A program made the position numbers and the translations under genes. From Thainema sp966674685 (GTDB lineage: Bacteria; Cyanobacteriota; Cyanobacteriia; Phormidesmidales; Phormidesmidaceae): a DNA stretch of 64,000 nucleotides. The notes under the pieces were generated by a model. The model did no database searches, was not told where the DNA came from, and was given only the letters and a program-made list of their open reading frames with translations. How positions within the stretch are numbered: position 1 is the first letter of the stretch; every line of letters starts with the position of its first letter. This document shows positions 45,297-53,701 of the stretch, in pieces. The DNA is taken from the NCBI GenBank assembly GCA_966674685.1, contig CBKWJC010000013.1:1-64000 (forward strand), given 5' to 3'.

Positions 45297-45563
45297 ATGG
45301 CAGATTCAGAGAATCCAAAGCAAAATTTTCTATATCCGATTCGGCGGTATCGAGGAGAATTTACCCCGCAGAACATCGCTTTTGATGCCAATTTGCAAGA
45401 ATTTGCCCAGCGCGTTGAATTTATTTGTGCGCTTGAAAATGCGGGTAAATTGGCTCCTGACGCTGCTTATGACCAAATCAAGGGGATATGGCAGTCTTTA
45501 GAGCGCTCAAAAGAGAATTTGCTTGACGATTCTGACCCACCGCAGGACGTTGATAACCGTTAG
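45297..45563 (+). CDS. DUF7219-like small cyanobacterial protein
   Basis: About 88 residues from the ATG at 45297, with TTGAGGG at good distance. FLYPIRRYRGEFTPQNIAFD, LQEFAQRVEFICALENAGKL and QIKGIWQSLERSK match the pattern of a small soluble family widespread in cyanobacteria. No catalytic motif is seen and function is unknown. A bidirectional terminator separates it from the convergent atp operon. Confidence 0.65.
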   Translation: MADSENPKQNFLYPIRRYRGEFTPQNIAFDANLQEFAQRVEFICALENAGKLAPDAAYDQIKGIWQSLERSKENLLDDSDPPQDVDNR

Positions 45564-45589
45564 CCTCGACAATCTAGAATCCTCAAGTA

Positions 45590-45618
45590 AAAAGCGACGC
45601 GCTAAGCACGTCGCTTTT
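45590..45618. terminator. Bidirectional terminator between DUF7219 gene and atpG
   Basis: AAAAGCGACG (45590-45599) and CGTCGCTTTT (45609-45618) pair exactly around CGCTAAGCA. The A and T runs give a U-tract in both directions, so it can end both convergent transcripts, including the atp operon. Confidence 0.85.
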
Positions 45619-45658
45619 CTGTACTTATTGCTCGCGGTAAACGAATAGGTTTCCTGAT

Positions 45659-46609
45659 TTAACCGCTGAGTGCTTCAGCTCCAGCCACGATTTCAAGAAT
45701 TTCCTGCGTAATGCTGGCCTGACGCGCTTTGTTATAAACAATCGAGAGATTCTGAATCAGTTCAGTTGCGTTATCGCTCGCATTGTTCATTGCGGTCATC
45801 CGTGCAGCCAGTTCACTCGCAGCTGCTTCCTGTAGTGCGCGCAAAAGCTGGTTATTCAAGTAAAGCGGCAGTAAGGCATCTAGGATTTGCACCGGATCTT
45901 GTTCGAAGATCATATCCTTAGGAAAGCTTTGTGCCGTACTCGGAACAGTTTCTCGCTCTACATCAAACTGTCCGCCCCGAGTGGTCAAACGGAAGATTTC
46001 GTCATCGTGAGCTTCCAATCCCTGAGGATCTAGAGGTAACAGAGTCTGCACCACAGGCCGAGAACTGACCAGAGAAACAAAGCGAGTATAGATCAGCTCT
46101 GCGCGATCGATTTTCTCCGAGAGGAACAGCGACAGCAGCTCATCGGCAATTTTTGACGCTTCATCAGCGGTTGGAATTTGCTCAAGCTCAGTAAATACAG
46201 CATCAATGGGATGCTCACGTCGCTGAAAATATTGATTTGCCTTACGACCAATGATGATTAGACGATAGTCTAGTCCTTCGGCTTGAATCTCTTTAACCCG
46301 AGTTTCTGCCCGCTTAATAATGTTGCTGTTGTAGGCTCCGCAAAGCCCCCTATCGCCAGCCACTACGACTAAACCAACAGTCTGAACTTCCCGCTTTTTA
46401 AGCAGAGGCAAATCTGCATCCTCGAACCGAAGGCGCGCCTGTAATCCATAGAGAACCTGGGCTAGACGATCAGCAAAAGGACGAGTTGCAGTAACTTGCT
46501 CTTGGGCACGGCGAACCCGAGCGGCGGCCACAAGGCGCATAGCTTCGGTAATCTTGCGGGTATTCTTAACGGATTGGATGCGATCGCGAATTGATTTAAG
46601 ATTTGCCAT
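45659..46609 (-). CDS. atpG: ATP synthase subunit gamma
   Basis: 316 residues from the ATG at 46609 (MANLKSIRDRIQSVKNTRKITEAM). The N- and C-terminal coiled helices of the central stalk are intact (ending NKARQASITQEILEIVAGAEAL). The cyanobacterial/plastid insertion (about residues 195-235, FRLTTRGGQFDVERETV) is present but lacks the redox Cys pair of chloroplast gamma, as expected for cyanobacteria. Called atpC in some cyanobacterial annotations. Last gene of the operon. Confidence 0.96.
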   Translation of the reverse strand: MANLKSIRDRIQSVKNTRKITEAMRLVAAARVRRAQEQVTATRPFADRLAQVLYGLQARLRFEDADLPLLKKREVQTVGLVVVAGDRGLCGAYNSNIIKRAETRVKEIQAEGLDYRLIIIGRKANQYFQRREHPIDAVFTELEQIPTADEASKIADELLSLFLSEKIDRAELIYTRFVSLVSSRPVVQTLLPLDPQGLEAHDDEIFRLTTRGGQFDVERETVPSTAQSFPKDMIFEQDPVQILDALLPLYLNNQLLRALQEAAASELAARMTAMNNASDNATELIQNLSIVYNKARQASITQEILEIVAGAEALSG

Positions 46610-46688
46610 AATTCTGTACGTCCACAACATTGAGCCACCGAGAAACTGTATGGGAACAGAAGTCTCGGTGGCATCTCAACCTGCTTTC

Positions 46689-48206
46689 TTACGCAGAGGC
46701 CATCATGGTCTGCTTAAATTCAGTGATCGCCTCTTTAAGAATCGTTTCTGCCTCATCGGTCAGCTTCTTCTCAGACTTGATAAGCTCAGCAAACTTAGGC
46801 TTGCTGGTCTTCAAGTATTCCCGGATGCCTTTGGTAAAGGTCGTCACCTTATCAACCGGAACATCATCCAAATGGCCGTTGATACCAGCATAGATGATAG
46901 CGACTTGCTCAGCGACCGACAATGGAGAGTACTGAGGCTGCTTCAACAGCTCACGTAGACGCTCACCCCGAGCGAGCTGCTGCTGGGTTGCCTTATCTAG
47001 GTCGGAAGCAAACTGGGAGAAGGCTTCTAGCTCCGCATACTGAGCTAGCTCTAGCTTGACCTTACCTGCAACCTGCTTCATCGCCTTAATTTGGGCCGCA
47101 GATCCAACGCGGGATACCGAGATACCAGCGTTGATGGCAGGACGCAGACCAGCGTTGAATAGGTCAGATGACAAGAATATCTGACCGTCCGTGATGGAAA
47201 TAACGTTGGTTGGGATGTACGCCGAAACGTCACCAGCCTGAGTCTCGATAATTGGCAGTGCCGTCATGCTACCGCTGCCGAGTTCATCATTCAGCTTCGC
47301 GGCACGCTCCAGCAGGCGGGAGTGCAAGAAGAATACATCACCAGGATATGCCTCACGTCCGGGTGGACGACGCAGCAAGAGAGACATTTGACGATAAGCT
47401 TGAGCCTGCTTGGACAAATCATCATATACCACTAGGGTATGACGACCCTTGTACATGAAATACTCAGCGATCGTTGCCCCTGCATAAGGCGCAAGCCACT
47501 GTAGAGTAGCTGGATCACTAGCATTTGCAGCTACGACGATGGTGTAATCAAGCGCGCCGCGCTCTTCTAGGGCGCTGACAATTTGAGCAACCGTAGATGC
47601 TTTCTGTCCGATTGCAACATAAACGCAGATCACATCCTCTTCTTTCTGGTTCAGAATGGTGTCAATTGCGATCGCAGTCTTACCTGTTTGACGGTCACCA
47701 ATAATTAACTCACGCTGCCCCCGTCCAATGGGAATCATCGCATCAATTGCGGTAATACCCGTTTGCAGCGGCTCATGGACAGAACGACGCGCAATAATTC
47801 CAGGTGCGGGCGACTCAATTAGACGAGTTTCGCTAGTTGGAATATCTCCTTTACCATCAATCGGACGAGCCAGAGGATCGACAACCCGGCCAATCAGAGC
47901 ATCACCAACAGGAATCGCCGCAATTTGCCCGGTGGACTTAACAGAACTGCCCTCTTGGATTTGCTGACCACTGCCCATTAAAACCGCACCAACGTTATCT
48001 TCTTCTAAGTTGAGTGCGATACCAACTGTGCCATCTTCAAACTCTAGCAGCTCACTGGCCATCACTTGGTCAAGGCCATAGATACGAGCGATGCCGTCAC
48101 CAACCTGTAGTACAGTTCCAACATTGGAAACCTGGACATCCTGATCGTATTGCTCGATCTGCTGGCGAATAATATTGCTAATTTCGTCAGGTCTGATGCT
48201 TACCAT
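46689..48206 (-). CDS. atpA: ATP synthase subunit alpha
   Basis: 505 residues. Walker A GDRQTGKTAIAIDTILNQK near 170, the signature PAINAGISVSRVGSAAQ near 364, and the N-terminal IRPDEISNIIRQQI crown domain. It forms the non-catalytic sites of F1 alternating with beta. It lies between atpH and atpG with gaps of 70 and 79 bases. The beta and epsilon genes are not in this window, as usual for cyanobacteria. Confidence 0.98.
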   Translation of the reverse strand: MVSIRPDEISNIIRQQIEQYDQDVQVSNVGTVLQVGDGIARIYGLDQVMASELLEFEDGTVGIALNLEEDNVGAVLMGSGQQIQEGSSVKSTGQIAAIPVGDALIGRVVDPLARPIDGKGDIPTSETRLIESPAPGIIARRSVHEPLQTGITAIDAMIPIGRGQRELIIGDRQTGKTAIAIDTILNQKEEDVICVYVAIGQKASTVAQIVSALEERGALDYTIVVAANASDPATLQWLAPYAGATIAEYFMYKGRHTLVVYDDLSKQAQAYRQMSLLLRRPPGREAYPGDVFFLHSRLLERAAKLNDELGSGSMTALPIIETQAGDVSAYIPTNVISITDGQIFLSSDLFNAGLRPAINAGISVSRVGSAAQIKAMKQVAGKVKLELAQYAELEAFSQFASDLDKATQQQLARGERLRELLKQPQYSPLSVAEQVAIIYAGINGHLDDVPVDKVTTFTKGIREYLKTSKPKFAELIKSEKKLTDEAETILKEAITEFKQTMMASA

Positions 48207-48276
48207 GGGAATTGCTGTCTTAAATAACTAATGAACAACGATGGAAATGAAACGAAGTAAAACAGAAGCTTTCAGC

Positions 48277-48837
48277 CTAAGCAGAAGATTTCATCAACTG
48301 ATTGCTGATTCTACGAAGCTGGCCTCTTAAACTTGCATCAATGACTCGAGAACCAACCTTAATGATGACGCCGCCTAGCAAGCTGGGGTCAACATCCACC
48401 TCCAGATCCACTGACTGAGAACCAGTGATGGATTGAACCTTCTGCTTAATCTGCTCTTCTTGATCAGCAGATAGCTGCACAGCAGTCTTGACCTCAGCGA
48501 GGGCAATCCCCTTCAGCTTACGCAACAGAGTCTGATACTGCCGACAAATTCCACTCAAAAAAAGCAGGCGACCCCGATCAACTAAAAGCAATAGGAAGTT
48601 CAACGTGTAAGCATGAACCTGATCACCCAAAATCTGCCTAATTACAGCCTTTTTGGTATCTGGCCTAATCATGGGACTCTCTACCAGCTTACGTAGATCA
48701 TCCGATTCACTAAGTAGCTGCAAAATAGCACTAACATCATCATTGAATTGATCCAGCAAATCATGTGACTGTGCTATGGACATGTAAGCCTGTGCATAAG
48801 GCTCGATTACTTCAGATGTGATGATACTGTCTTGCAT
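48277..48837 (-). CDS. atpH: ATP synthase subunit delta
   Basis: 186 residues. IIEPYAQAYMSIAQ-like N-terminal bundle and the C-terminal VDPSLLGGVIIKVGSRVIDASLRGQLRRI signature. It links F1 to the peripheral stalk. Its start codon overlaps the stop of atpF by one base (TAATG), so the two are translationally coupled. Called atpD in some cyanobacterial annotations. Confidence 0.95.
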   Translation of the reverse strand: MQDSIITSEVIEPYAQAYMSIAQSHDLLDQFNDDVSAILQLLSESDDLRKLVESPMIRPDTKKAVIRQILGDQVHAYTLNFLLLLVDRGRLLFLSGICRQYQTLLRKLKGIALAEVKTAVQLSADQEEQIKQKVQSITGSQSVDLEVDVDPSLLGGVIIKVGSRVIDASLRGQLRRISNQLMKSSA

Positions 48838-49388
48838 TACATTCCTCCCAGGCGACCAATGCTGTGGCTGATGAGCTGCTGTTGAACGTTGTCATCTAGA
48901 TGATCGGATAACTGGGATTCCACCTTCTCAAGCGCTAATGCCGCAACTTGACGACGCAACTCAGACACAATCCGCTCTTGCTGTGAAGTTAAATCCTGTG
49001 CGGCAGAAGCTCTAAGCCGTTCAAGATCTTTCTCTGACTGAGCTAGAATTTCGGCTCTGGCCGTCTCGGCATTCTTCTCAGCTGCTTCTAAAATCCGCTT
49101 TGCCTCAGCCTGTGCCTGCGCTAACTTTTGCTGCTGCTCAGCCAAAGCTGACATTGCTTCTTGCTTACGCTGCTCAGCTTCTCGAATTGCAGTCTCTAAG
49201 CGAGAACGGCGTTCACCTAAAATATTGCCTAGAAGCTTACGCCCAAAGTAAAACAGAATACCAATAACAATCGCAAGATTGATTAGGTTAGTCTCTAAAA
49301 TATCGAAGTTTAGTCCAAAACTGCTTTCCTCAATGGCCTCAGCCAAAAAGCCATCAACGAGTAAAGCTGTCTGCAAACAGATTCCCAT
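48837..49388 (-). CDS. atpF: ATP synthase subunit b
   Basis: 183 residues. A short N-terminal leader (about 1-25) precedes one membrane helix (LINLAIVIGILFYFGRKLLGNIL, about 36-58) and a long charged alpha helix (about 60-170) that forms the peripheral stalk. FGLNFDILETNLINLAIVIG is typical of cyanobacterial b. It pairs with the b' subunit encoded just upstream. Confidence 0.95.
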   Translation of the reverse strand: MGICLQTALLVDGFLAEAIEESSFGLNFDILETNLINLAIVIGILFYFGRKLLGNILGERRSRLETAIREAEQRKQEAMSALAEQQQKLAQAQAEAKRILEAAEKNAETARAEILAQSEKDLERLRASAAQDLTSQQERIVSELRRQVAALALEKVESQLSDHLDDNVQQQLISHSIGRLGGM

Positions 49389-49571
49389 GATCCTTGTCCA
49401 TTGTTGCGTTGCTTTTCTGGCACACTCGCTAACGCTGGTTTATCACACTGCGCGGCTAATAACCCAATCGTCTAACGTTGTGCAATTTGCTCTCAGCTAA
49501 CCCTGCATTGAAATCTGGCTCCCAATCCCAGATTCAGATGTTCAGCATTCAGCGACTAGGGTGAAAGAACC

Positions 49572-50051
49572 CTATGCAGACACATTTAACAACTTATCCA
49601 GGATTTGACGGCTCAAACCATCTACCTGCTGTTCAAGCGAAGCGAAGGCTTGCTGCTTTTGCTGGTCAAGCTCTGCCTGAGCTTGCTCACGCTGTGCCTG
49701 TGCCTCTTGCTGCGCCTCTGCAAGCTTCTGAGATGCGATTTTTTGGGCTTCAGCCCGTGCCGCAGCCACAACTTCCTGTGCCTTTCTACGAGTATCGGCT
49801 AGTTCTTGTCGATACTGCTGTTCAAGCTGCTGCGCTTTAGCAAGGCGTTCCCGAGCCTCTGTCTGATTACCGCGAATGTAACCATCACGCTCATCGATCG
49901 CCTTACCTAAAGGCTTATAAAAAGTTGCATTGAGGACAGCCGCTAACACTAAAAATTGAACTGCCATTAGCGGAAGGGTTGCGTCGAAGTCAAATAGGCC
50001 ACCTTCTTGAGCGGCTTCCGCTAGTAGCAGTGTGGTCCAATGAAACATCAT
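49572..50051 (-). CDS. ATP synthase subunit b'
   Basis: 159 residues, one membrane helix (TLPLMAVQFLVLAAVLNATFYKPLGKAIDERD, about 25-47) then a coiled-coil rich in Gln, Glu and Ala. The FDATLPLM and FYKPLGKAIDERDGYI sequences mark the b' paralogue (called atpG or atpF' in cyanobacteria and atpX elsewhere). It forms a heterodimer with b in photosynthetic ATP synthases. It follows atpE with a 153-base spacer containing a hairpin. Confidence 0.95.
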   Translation of the reverse strand: MMFHWTTLLLAEAAQEGGLFDFDATLPLMAVQFLVLAAVLNATFYKPLGKAIDERDGYIRGNQTEARERLAKAQQLEQQYRQELADTRRKAQEVVAAARAEAQKIASQKLAEAQQEAQAQREQAQAELDQQKQQAFASLEQQVDGLSRQILDKLLNVSA

Positions 50052-50141
50052 GTCTAAGGACTTTCCACAACTTAATGAGTTCAGTTTCTTTGGCAGTGAA
50101 ATTGCGGACGGTGTAAAAGATTAAGTCCAGATTTCACTTTC

Positions 50142-50192
50142 AGCCTTCATGAAGATGATGAGCTATAATTTGTCAACATCTCCATGAAGGCT
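50142..50192 (-). promoter_or_regulatory. Intercistronic hairpin between atpE and atpF'
   Basis: AGCCTTCATGAAGATG (50142-50157) pairs with CATCTCCATGAAGGCT (50177-50192) with one small internal mismatch. It lies just after the atpE stop at 50205 on the minus-strand transcript. Such a stem could protect the atpE segment or reduce read-through, helping to make the many c subunits per complex. The structure is visible, the role is inference. Confidence 0.6.
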
Positions 50193-50204
50193 ATGTTTTA
50201 ACCC

Positions 50205-50450
50205 TTATGCAAAGGGATTAGCGAATAGAAGAACGAGAGCAACAACCAAGCCGTAAATGGTTAGTGCTTCCATAAATGCCAAGCTGAGCAGCAGGGTGCC
50301 ACGAATTTTTCCTTCAGCTTCAGGTTGGCGTGCAATACCCTCTACAGCACGACCCGATGCGGAACCCTGACCAATACCAGGACCAATAGCGGCCAAACCA
50401 ACGGCCAAAGCAGCGGCTAAAACGGAAGCAGCAGAAGTTAATGAGTCCAT
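50205..50450 (-). CDS. atpE: ATP synthase subunit c
   Basis: 81 residues, the usual cyanobacterial length. Two membrane helices; GLAAIGPGIGQGSASGRAVEGIARQPEA is the polar loop region, and the proton-binding Glu is in LSLAFMEALTIYGL near residue 61. It forms the rotor ring. Known as atpH in some cyanobacterial annotations. Confidence 0.98.
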   Translation of the reverse strand: MDSLTSAASVLAAALAVGLAAIGPGIGQGSASGRAVEGIARQPEAEGKIRGTLLLSLAFMEALTIYGLVVALVLLFANPFA

Positions 50451-50620
50451 GATTGATATTCCTTAACTGGTACTTACAAAACAAAACGATGTACACACAT
50501 GCACACTTAGATTGGCAGGGTCAATCTCAACCCTGAAACTTGGAGACACATTAGTCTTAAAGCTAAAGACAAGCCTCGAAGACAGACGCATCTATCCAAG
50601 CTTGACTCATAAGGACATGA

Positions 50621-51385
50621 CTATGCATGTTCCTCATGTTCTCCACCATGCCCCTCGATTGCCTCACCGATGTAGGCAGCCGCTAGCGTTGCGAAGATGA
50701 GCGCCTGAATCGCACTTGTGAATAACCCTAGGATCATCACAGGTAAAGGTACAAATAGGGGTACCAAAAGCACTAAAACTGCAACCACTAGCTCATCTGC
50801 CAAGATGTTTCCGAATAGACGGAAACTTAATGAGAGGGGCTTGGTAAAGTCTTCCAAAATGTTGATAGGAAGCAAAATCGGAGTAGGCTCGATATATTTG
50901 GCAAAATACTTCAAACCACGCTTGCTAAATCCAGCGTAGAAGTAAGCTAACGATGTTAGCAGCGCCAGAGCCACAGTTGTATTAATGTCATTGGTTGGTG
51001 CAGCTAGTTCTCCGGCTGGAAGTGAAAAAAGCTTCCAGGGAACTAAGGCTCCAGACCAGTTTGAGACAAAAATAAACAAGAAAAGCGTACCTACAAAGGG
51101 AACCCAAGGACGGTACTCTTTCTCACCAATCTGGTTCTTCGCAAGATCACGAATGAATTCCAATCCGTATTCCATAAAGTTCTGGAGTCCAGATGGAATG
51201 CGCTGGATGTTGCGTGTTGCTAAGACAGTCGCCACGACCAAAACTGCGATCACAAACCAAGATGTTAGAAACACCTGGCCGTGAACTTTTAAATTCCCGA
51301 TATGCCAATAGTAATGTTGGCCTACCTCCAACTCCGCCAAGGGAAATGAACCCAAGGCTTCGCTTAGTCCGCCTAGTATCGCCAT
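50621..51385 (-). CDS. atpB: ATP synthase subunit a
   Basis: 254 residues with five or six membrane helices. The critical Arg is in LSLSFRLFGNILADELVV, and IQALIFATLAAAYIGEAIEGH ends the protein in a His/Glu-rich tail. It forms the proton half-channels next to the c-ring. About 170 bases separate it from atpE and 54 from the upstream atp1-like gene. Confidence 0.97.
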   Translation of the reverse strand: MAILGGLSEALGSFPLAELEVGQHYYWHIGNLKVHGQVFLTSWFVIAVLVVATVLATRNIQRIPSGLQNFMEYGLEFIRDLAKNQIGEKEYRPWVPFVGTLFLFIFVSNWSGALVPWKLFSLPAGELAAPTNDINTTVALALLTSLAYFYAGFSKRGLKYFAKYIEPTPILLPINILEDFTKPLSLSFRLFGNILADELVVAVLVLLVPLFVPLPVMILGLFTSAIQALIFATLAAAYIGEAIEGHGGEHEEHA

Positions 51386-51439
51386 CTAAACAATCCCCAG
51401 GGATCAACAGATGCAAACAAATTTTTCTGGAAGTGTTTT

Positions 51440-51919
51440 TTAGGACTGGGTCGATTTAGGGACAAGTACAATCCAGAGGGTATAGACAATTAGAGCTGCC
51501 TTGTAGGTGAGAAAACCTAGAAAAGCAGGAATAACCTCTAGTTGCTGCCACTGAGTTGCAATTAAAATCAAGCCAATAAAGACAGCCAGTCTTCCACTTC
51601 CTAATTGCTTTCGCTGCCTGCCAAGCTGGGCTACACTTCTTGACAACATCTTTAAGTAAATCACACCAGCGCACGCTCCGATCAGATAGCTGAGTGATGT
51701 TTCTAAGGAATACGCAATCCATACACATGGAAAGGTAATTCCCGCGATCGCAACAGTAAACCTCAGTAAGAGCTGCTGCAGTTGAAAATACTCAGATATT
51801 GATGGATCAGGTTCAGGGGGTAATAAACCCGCATCGATCTGTTCTTGATCGACCTGCTCCTGACTATTCTCGGATTCGGCTACGGGTGATTCGCTATTTG
51901 AGTTCACAAGGCTGAGCAC
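51440..51919 (-). CDS. atp1: ATP synthase protein I-like (Atp1)
   Basis: 159 residues. An acidic N-terminus (about 1-40) precedes four membrane helices (VAIAGITFPCVWIAYSLETSL, LIGACAGVIYLKML, LAVFIGLILIATQW, LGFLTYKAALIVYTLWIV). Position as the first gene of the operon and length fit Atp1/AtpI. Atp1-like proteins assist c-ring assembly or Mg2+ supply; sequence conservation is low, so the call leans on context. Confidence 0.8.
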   Translation of the reverse strand: MLSLVNSNSESPVAESENSQEQVDQEQIDAGLLPPEPDPSISEYFQLQQLLLRFTVAIAGITFPCVWIAYSLETSLSYLIGACAGVIYLKMLSRSVAQLGRQRKQLGSGRLAVFIGLILIATQWQQLEVIPAFLGFLTYKAALIVYTLWIVLVPKSTQS

Positions 51920-52036
51920 CAGTTAAACGAGTGACTGAGTCTCTTATTTGGCAGACCAGGAGACATCATATCACGCAGCGGGTAACAATACTTAACGGGT
52001 TTCCAATGGATACTGGAATTTTGGTGATGCGAAGAT

Positions 52037-53227
52037 TTAAGCCAGCGTAATTAAACGTTGGGCCAACAACGACCGCACCTGTTCAAGACTAATCGGGACT
52101 TCCGCCAGAATGTCAGCCAGTTTTCTAGTTTGGTTCTGGTTGGTATCGCACTGTTTTAAGAAATCAAAGTCGCGATCGCACAGTCGAATAATTTCATAAT
52201 CCGCATTGAAGAGACACTGACTCGGCCATCCGTCGATACAGGGATGGAGCTGAGGTACTGCCTGCTGCAAAGCTTCGTCTGATGACCAGTCCTGCCGAGA
52301 AAACGGTGGGCGAGCTAGGAAAAACTCGTAGTGGGTGACTTCTGGATCAAGCAGTTCAATCAGCCGATACCGTTCCCGTTCATTGAGCTGTTGGGCGCGC
52401 TGCATCAGCTCTGGATTGCTGCCAACCAATCGGTCTAGATTCCAATAGTTGGGATTCGAGAACCCGACAAATTCCAGCCCGGATGCATCAATCAGCTCAA
52501 ACAGGGTATCCACGTTGTAAACGATTTCCTGGGGGTGGACATACATATCGGCAAAACATTCGTCCCGCTGGTTTTCCATTGACCAGCGTTCTTTTTCCCG
52601 CTGCACGAGGCGATTGTTTTCGGGCAAGCTGCTAAATAACTGTCTGCCTAGCTGAACCCCATCCCGATAATCTCCTTGGCGATCACCTTGTAGAAGCGCA
52701 ATCGCACGCTGCATCAGAGTAATTTCCCAACGACCCAGCTCAGCATAGACAAAGATATGCATAATGCCGCCTGGAGCCAGTTTGGGTGCAAGCGCCTGAA
52801 TGCCTCTAATCGGATCGGGCAGATGGTGCAGGACGCCAACACAGTTAATCAAATCAAACTCACCGGGAATCTGCTCAATATCGTACAGGCTGAGCTGATG
52901 GAATTCGACGCGATCGGCTTTGGAGCGCTGACACCGTTCTTGAGCAACTGCGATCGCACCTGCGCTGAGGTCAATACCCACTACTTGTGCATTGGGATTG
53001 AGATGCACCAGATATTCAGTACTCACACCTGTGCCACAGCCCGCATCTAAAATTCGAACATTCTCAGTCTCAGGCGTTCGTCCTGTGCAAAAGCTATAAG
53101 CTGCGACCCAGTTCCACCGCCAGTTATAGCCTGGAGGTGGTTCATCCAGTAAAGGTTCAGGTGGAAATGGATAGGTATCGTAGAGCTTGGCAACCGCATC
53201 ACTAATTTGACTATGGATTTCACGCAT
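52037..53227 (-). CDS. Class I SAM-dependent methyltransferase
   Basis: About 396 residues from the ATG at 53227; a GTG at 53236 is an alternative. The SAM-binding motif VRILDAGCGTGVSTEYLVHL (about 62-81), VVGIDLS and the post-motif LINCVGVLHHLPDPIRGIQAL are clear. The N-terminal VAKLYDTYPFPPEPLLDEPP and a C-terminal extension (about 200-396) resemble the larger cyanobacterial type with an extra domain. The substrate is unknown. It is transcribed towards the atp operon and divergent from apcE. Confidence 0.85.
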   Translation of the reverse strand: MREIHSQISDAVAKLYDTYPFPPEPLLDEPPPGYNWRWNWVAAYSFCTGRTPETENVRILDAGCGTGVSTEYLVHLNPNAQVVGIDLSAGAIAVAQERCQRSKADRVEFHQLSLYDIEQIPGEFDLINCVGVLHHLPDPIRGIQALAPKLAPGGIMHIFVYAELGRWEITLMQRAIALLQGDRQGDYRDGVQLGRQLFSSLPENNRLVQREKERWSMENQRDECFADMYVHPQEIVYNVDTLFELIDASGLEFVGFSNPNYWNLDRLVGSNPELMQRAQQLNERERYRLIELLDPEVTHYEFFLARPPFSRQDWSSDEALQQAVPQLHPCIDGWPSQCLFNADYEIIRLCDRDFDFLKQCDTNQNQTRKLADILAEVPISLEQVRSLLAQRLITLA

Positions 53228-53236
53228 GCCGTTCAC

Positions 53237-53701
53237 AAAATGGATTCAGATTCTAATATTTACAACAAAAGTTAAGCGCCGCCTTGGACATTAGTCATGC
53301 TTAGAAAAGTGCTGGCGCGGAAGCTGATAAATTTCTAAGCCAGCGCCAAATCGCTGCAAGCTGCCCTTGACCCACATCTATATCGCTCTGCCAGTCCTGA
53401 ACGACAGTGGTCAAGGTAACAAAACTTATCACTTCTCTCAGGAAATCTACTTTCATCCCCTATGATGACCTAGAGGAATTAAGAAATAGGGAACTACACA
53501 GTTTTTAATAAATCAGTGTTACGACCCTGAAACGTTTTAATCTAAAAACACTAAAGCTAGCGACCTCTGGACTGTTATTTATCCCTGCTTGCTGTTTGCT
53601 CTGTATCTATAAGCCCTGATATATGAGAAAACAGCGGTGGGCTGGAGCGTTCCAGGTCTAATGCAGTTACTGAAACTTCTGAAGGGAGCTTTTGAGATCC
53701 A
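53237..53701. other. Divergent promoter region and long apcE leader
   Basis: About 465 bases between the methyltransferase and apcE. Long untranslated leaders are usual for apcE in cyanobacteria. GCTGGC/GCCAGC (about 53313-53345) is the only short inverted repeat seen. A GAAGGGAG element lies about 15 bases before the apcE ATG. No gene. Confidence 0.5.
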
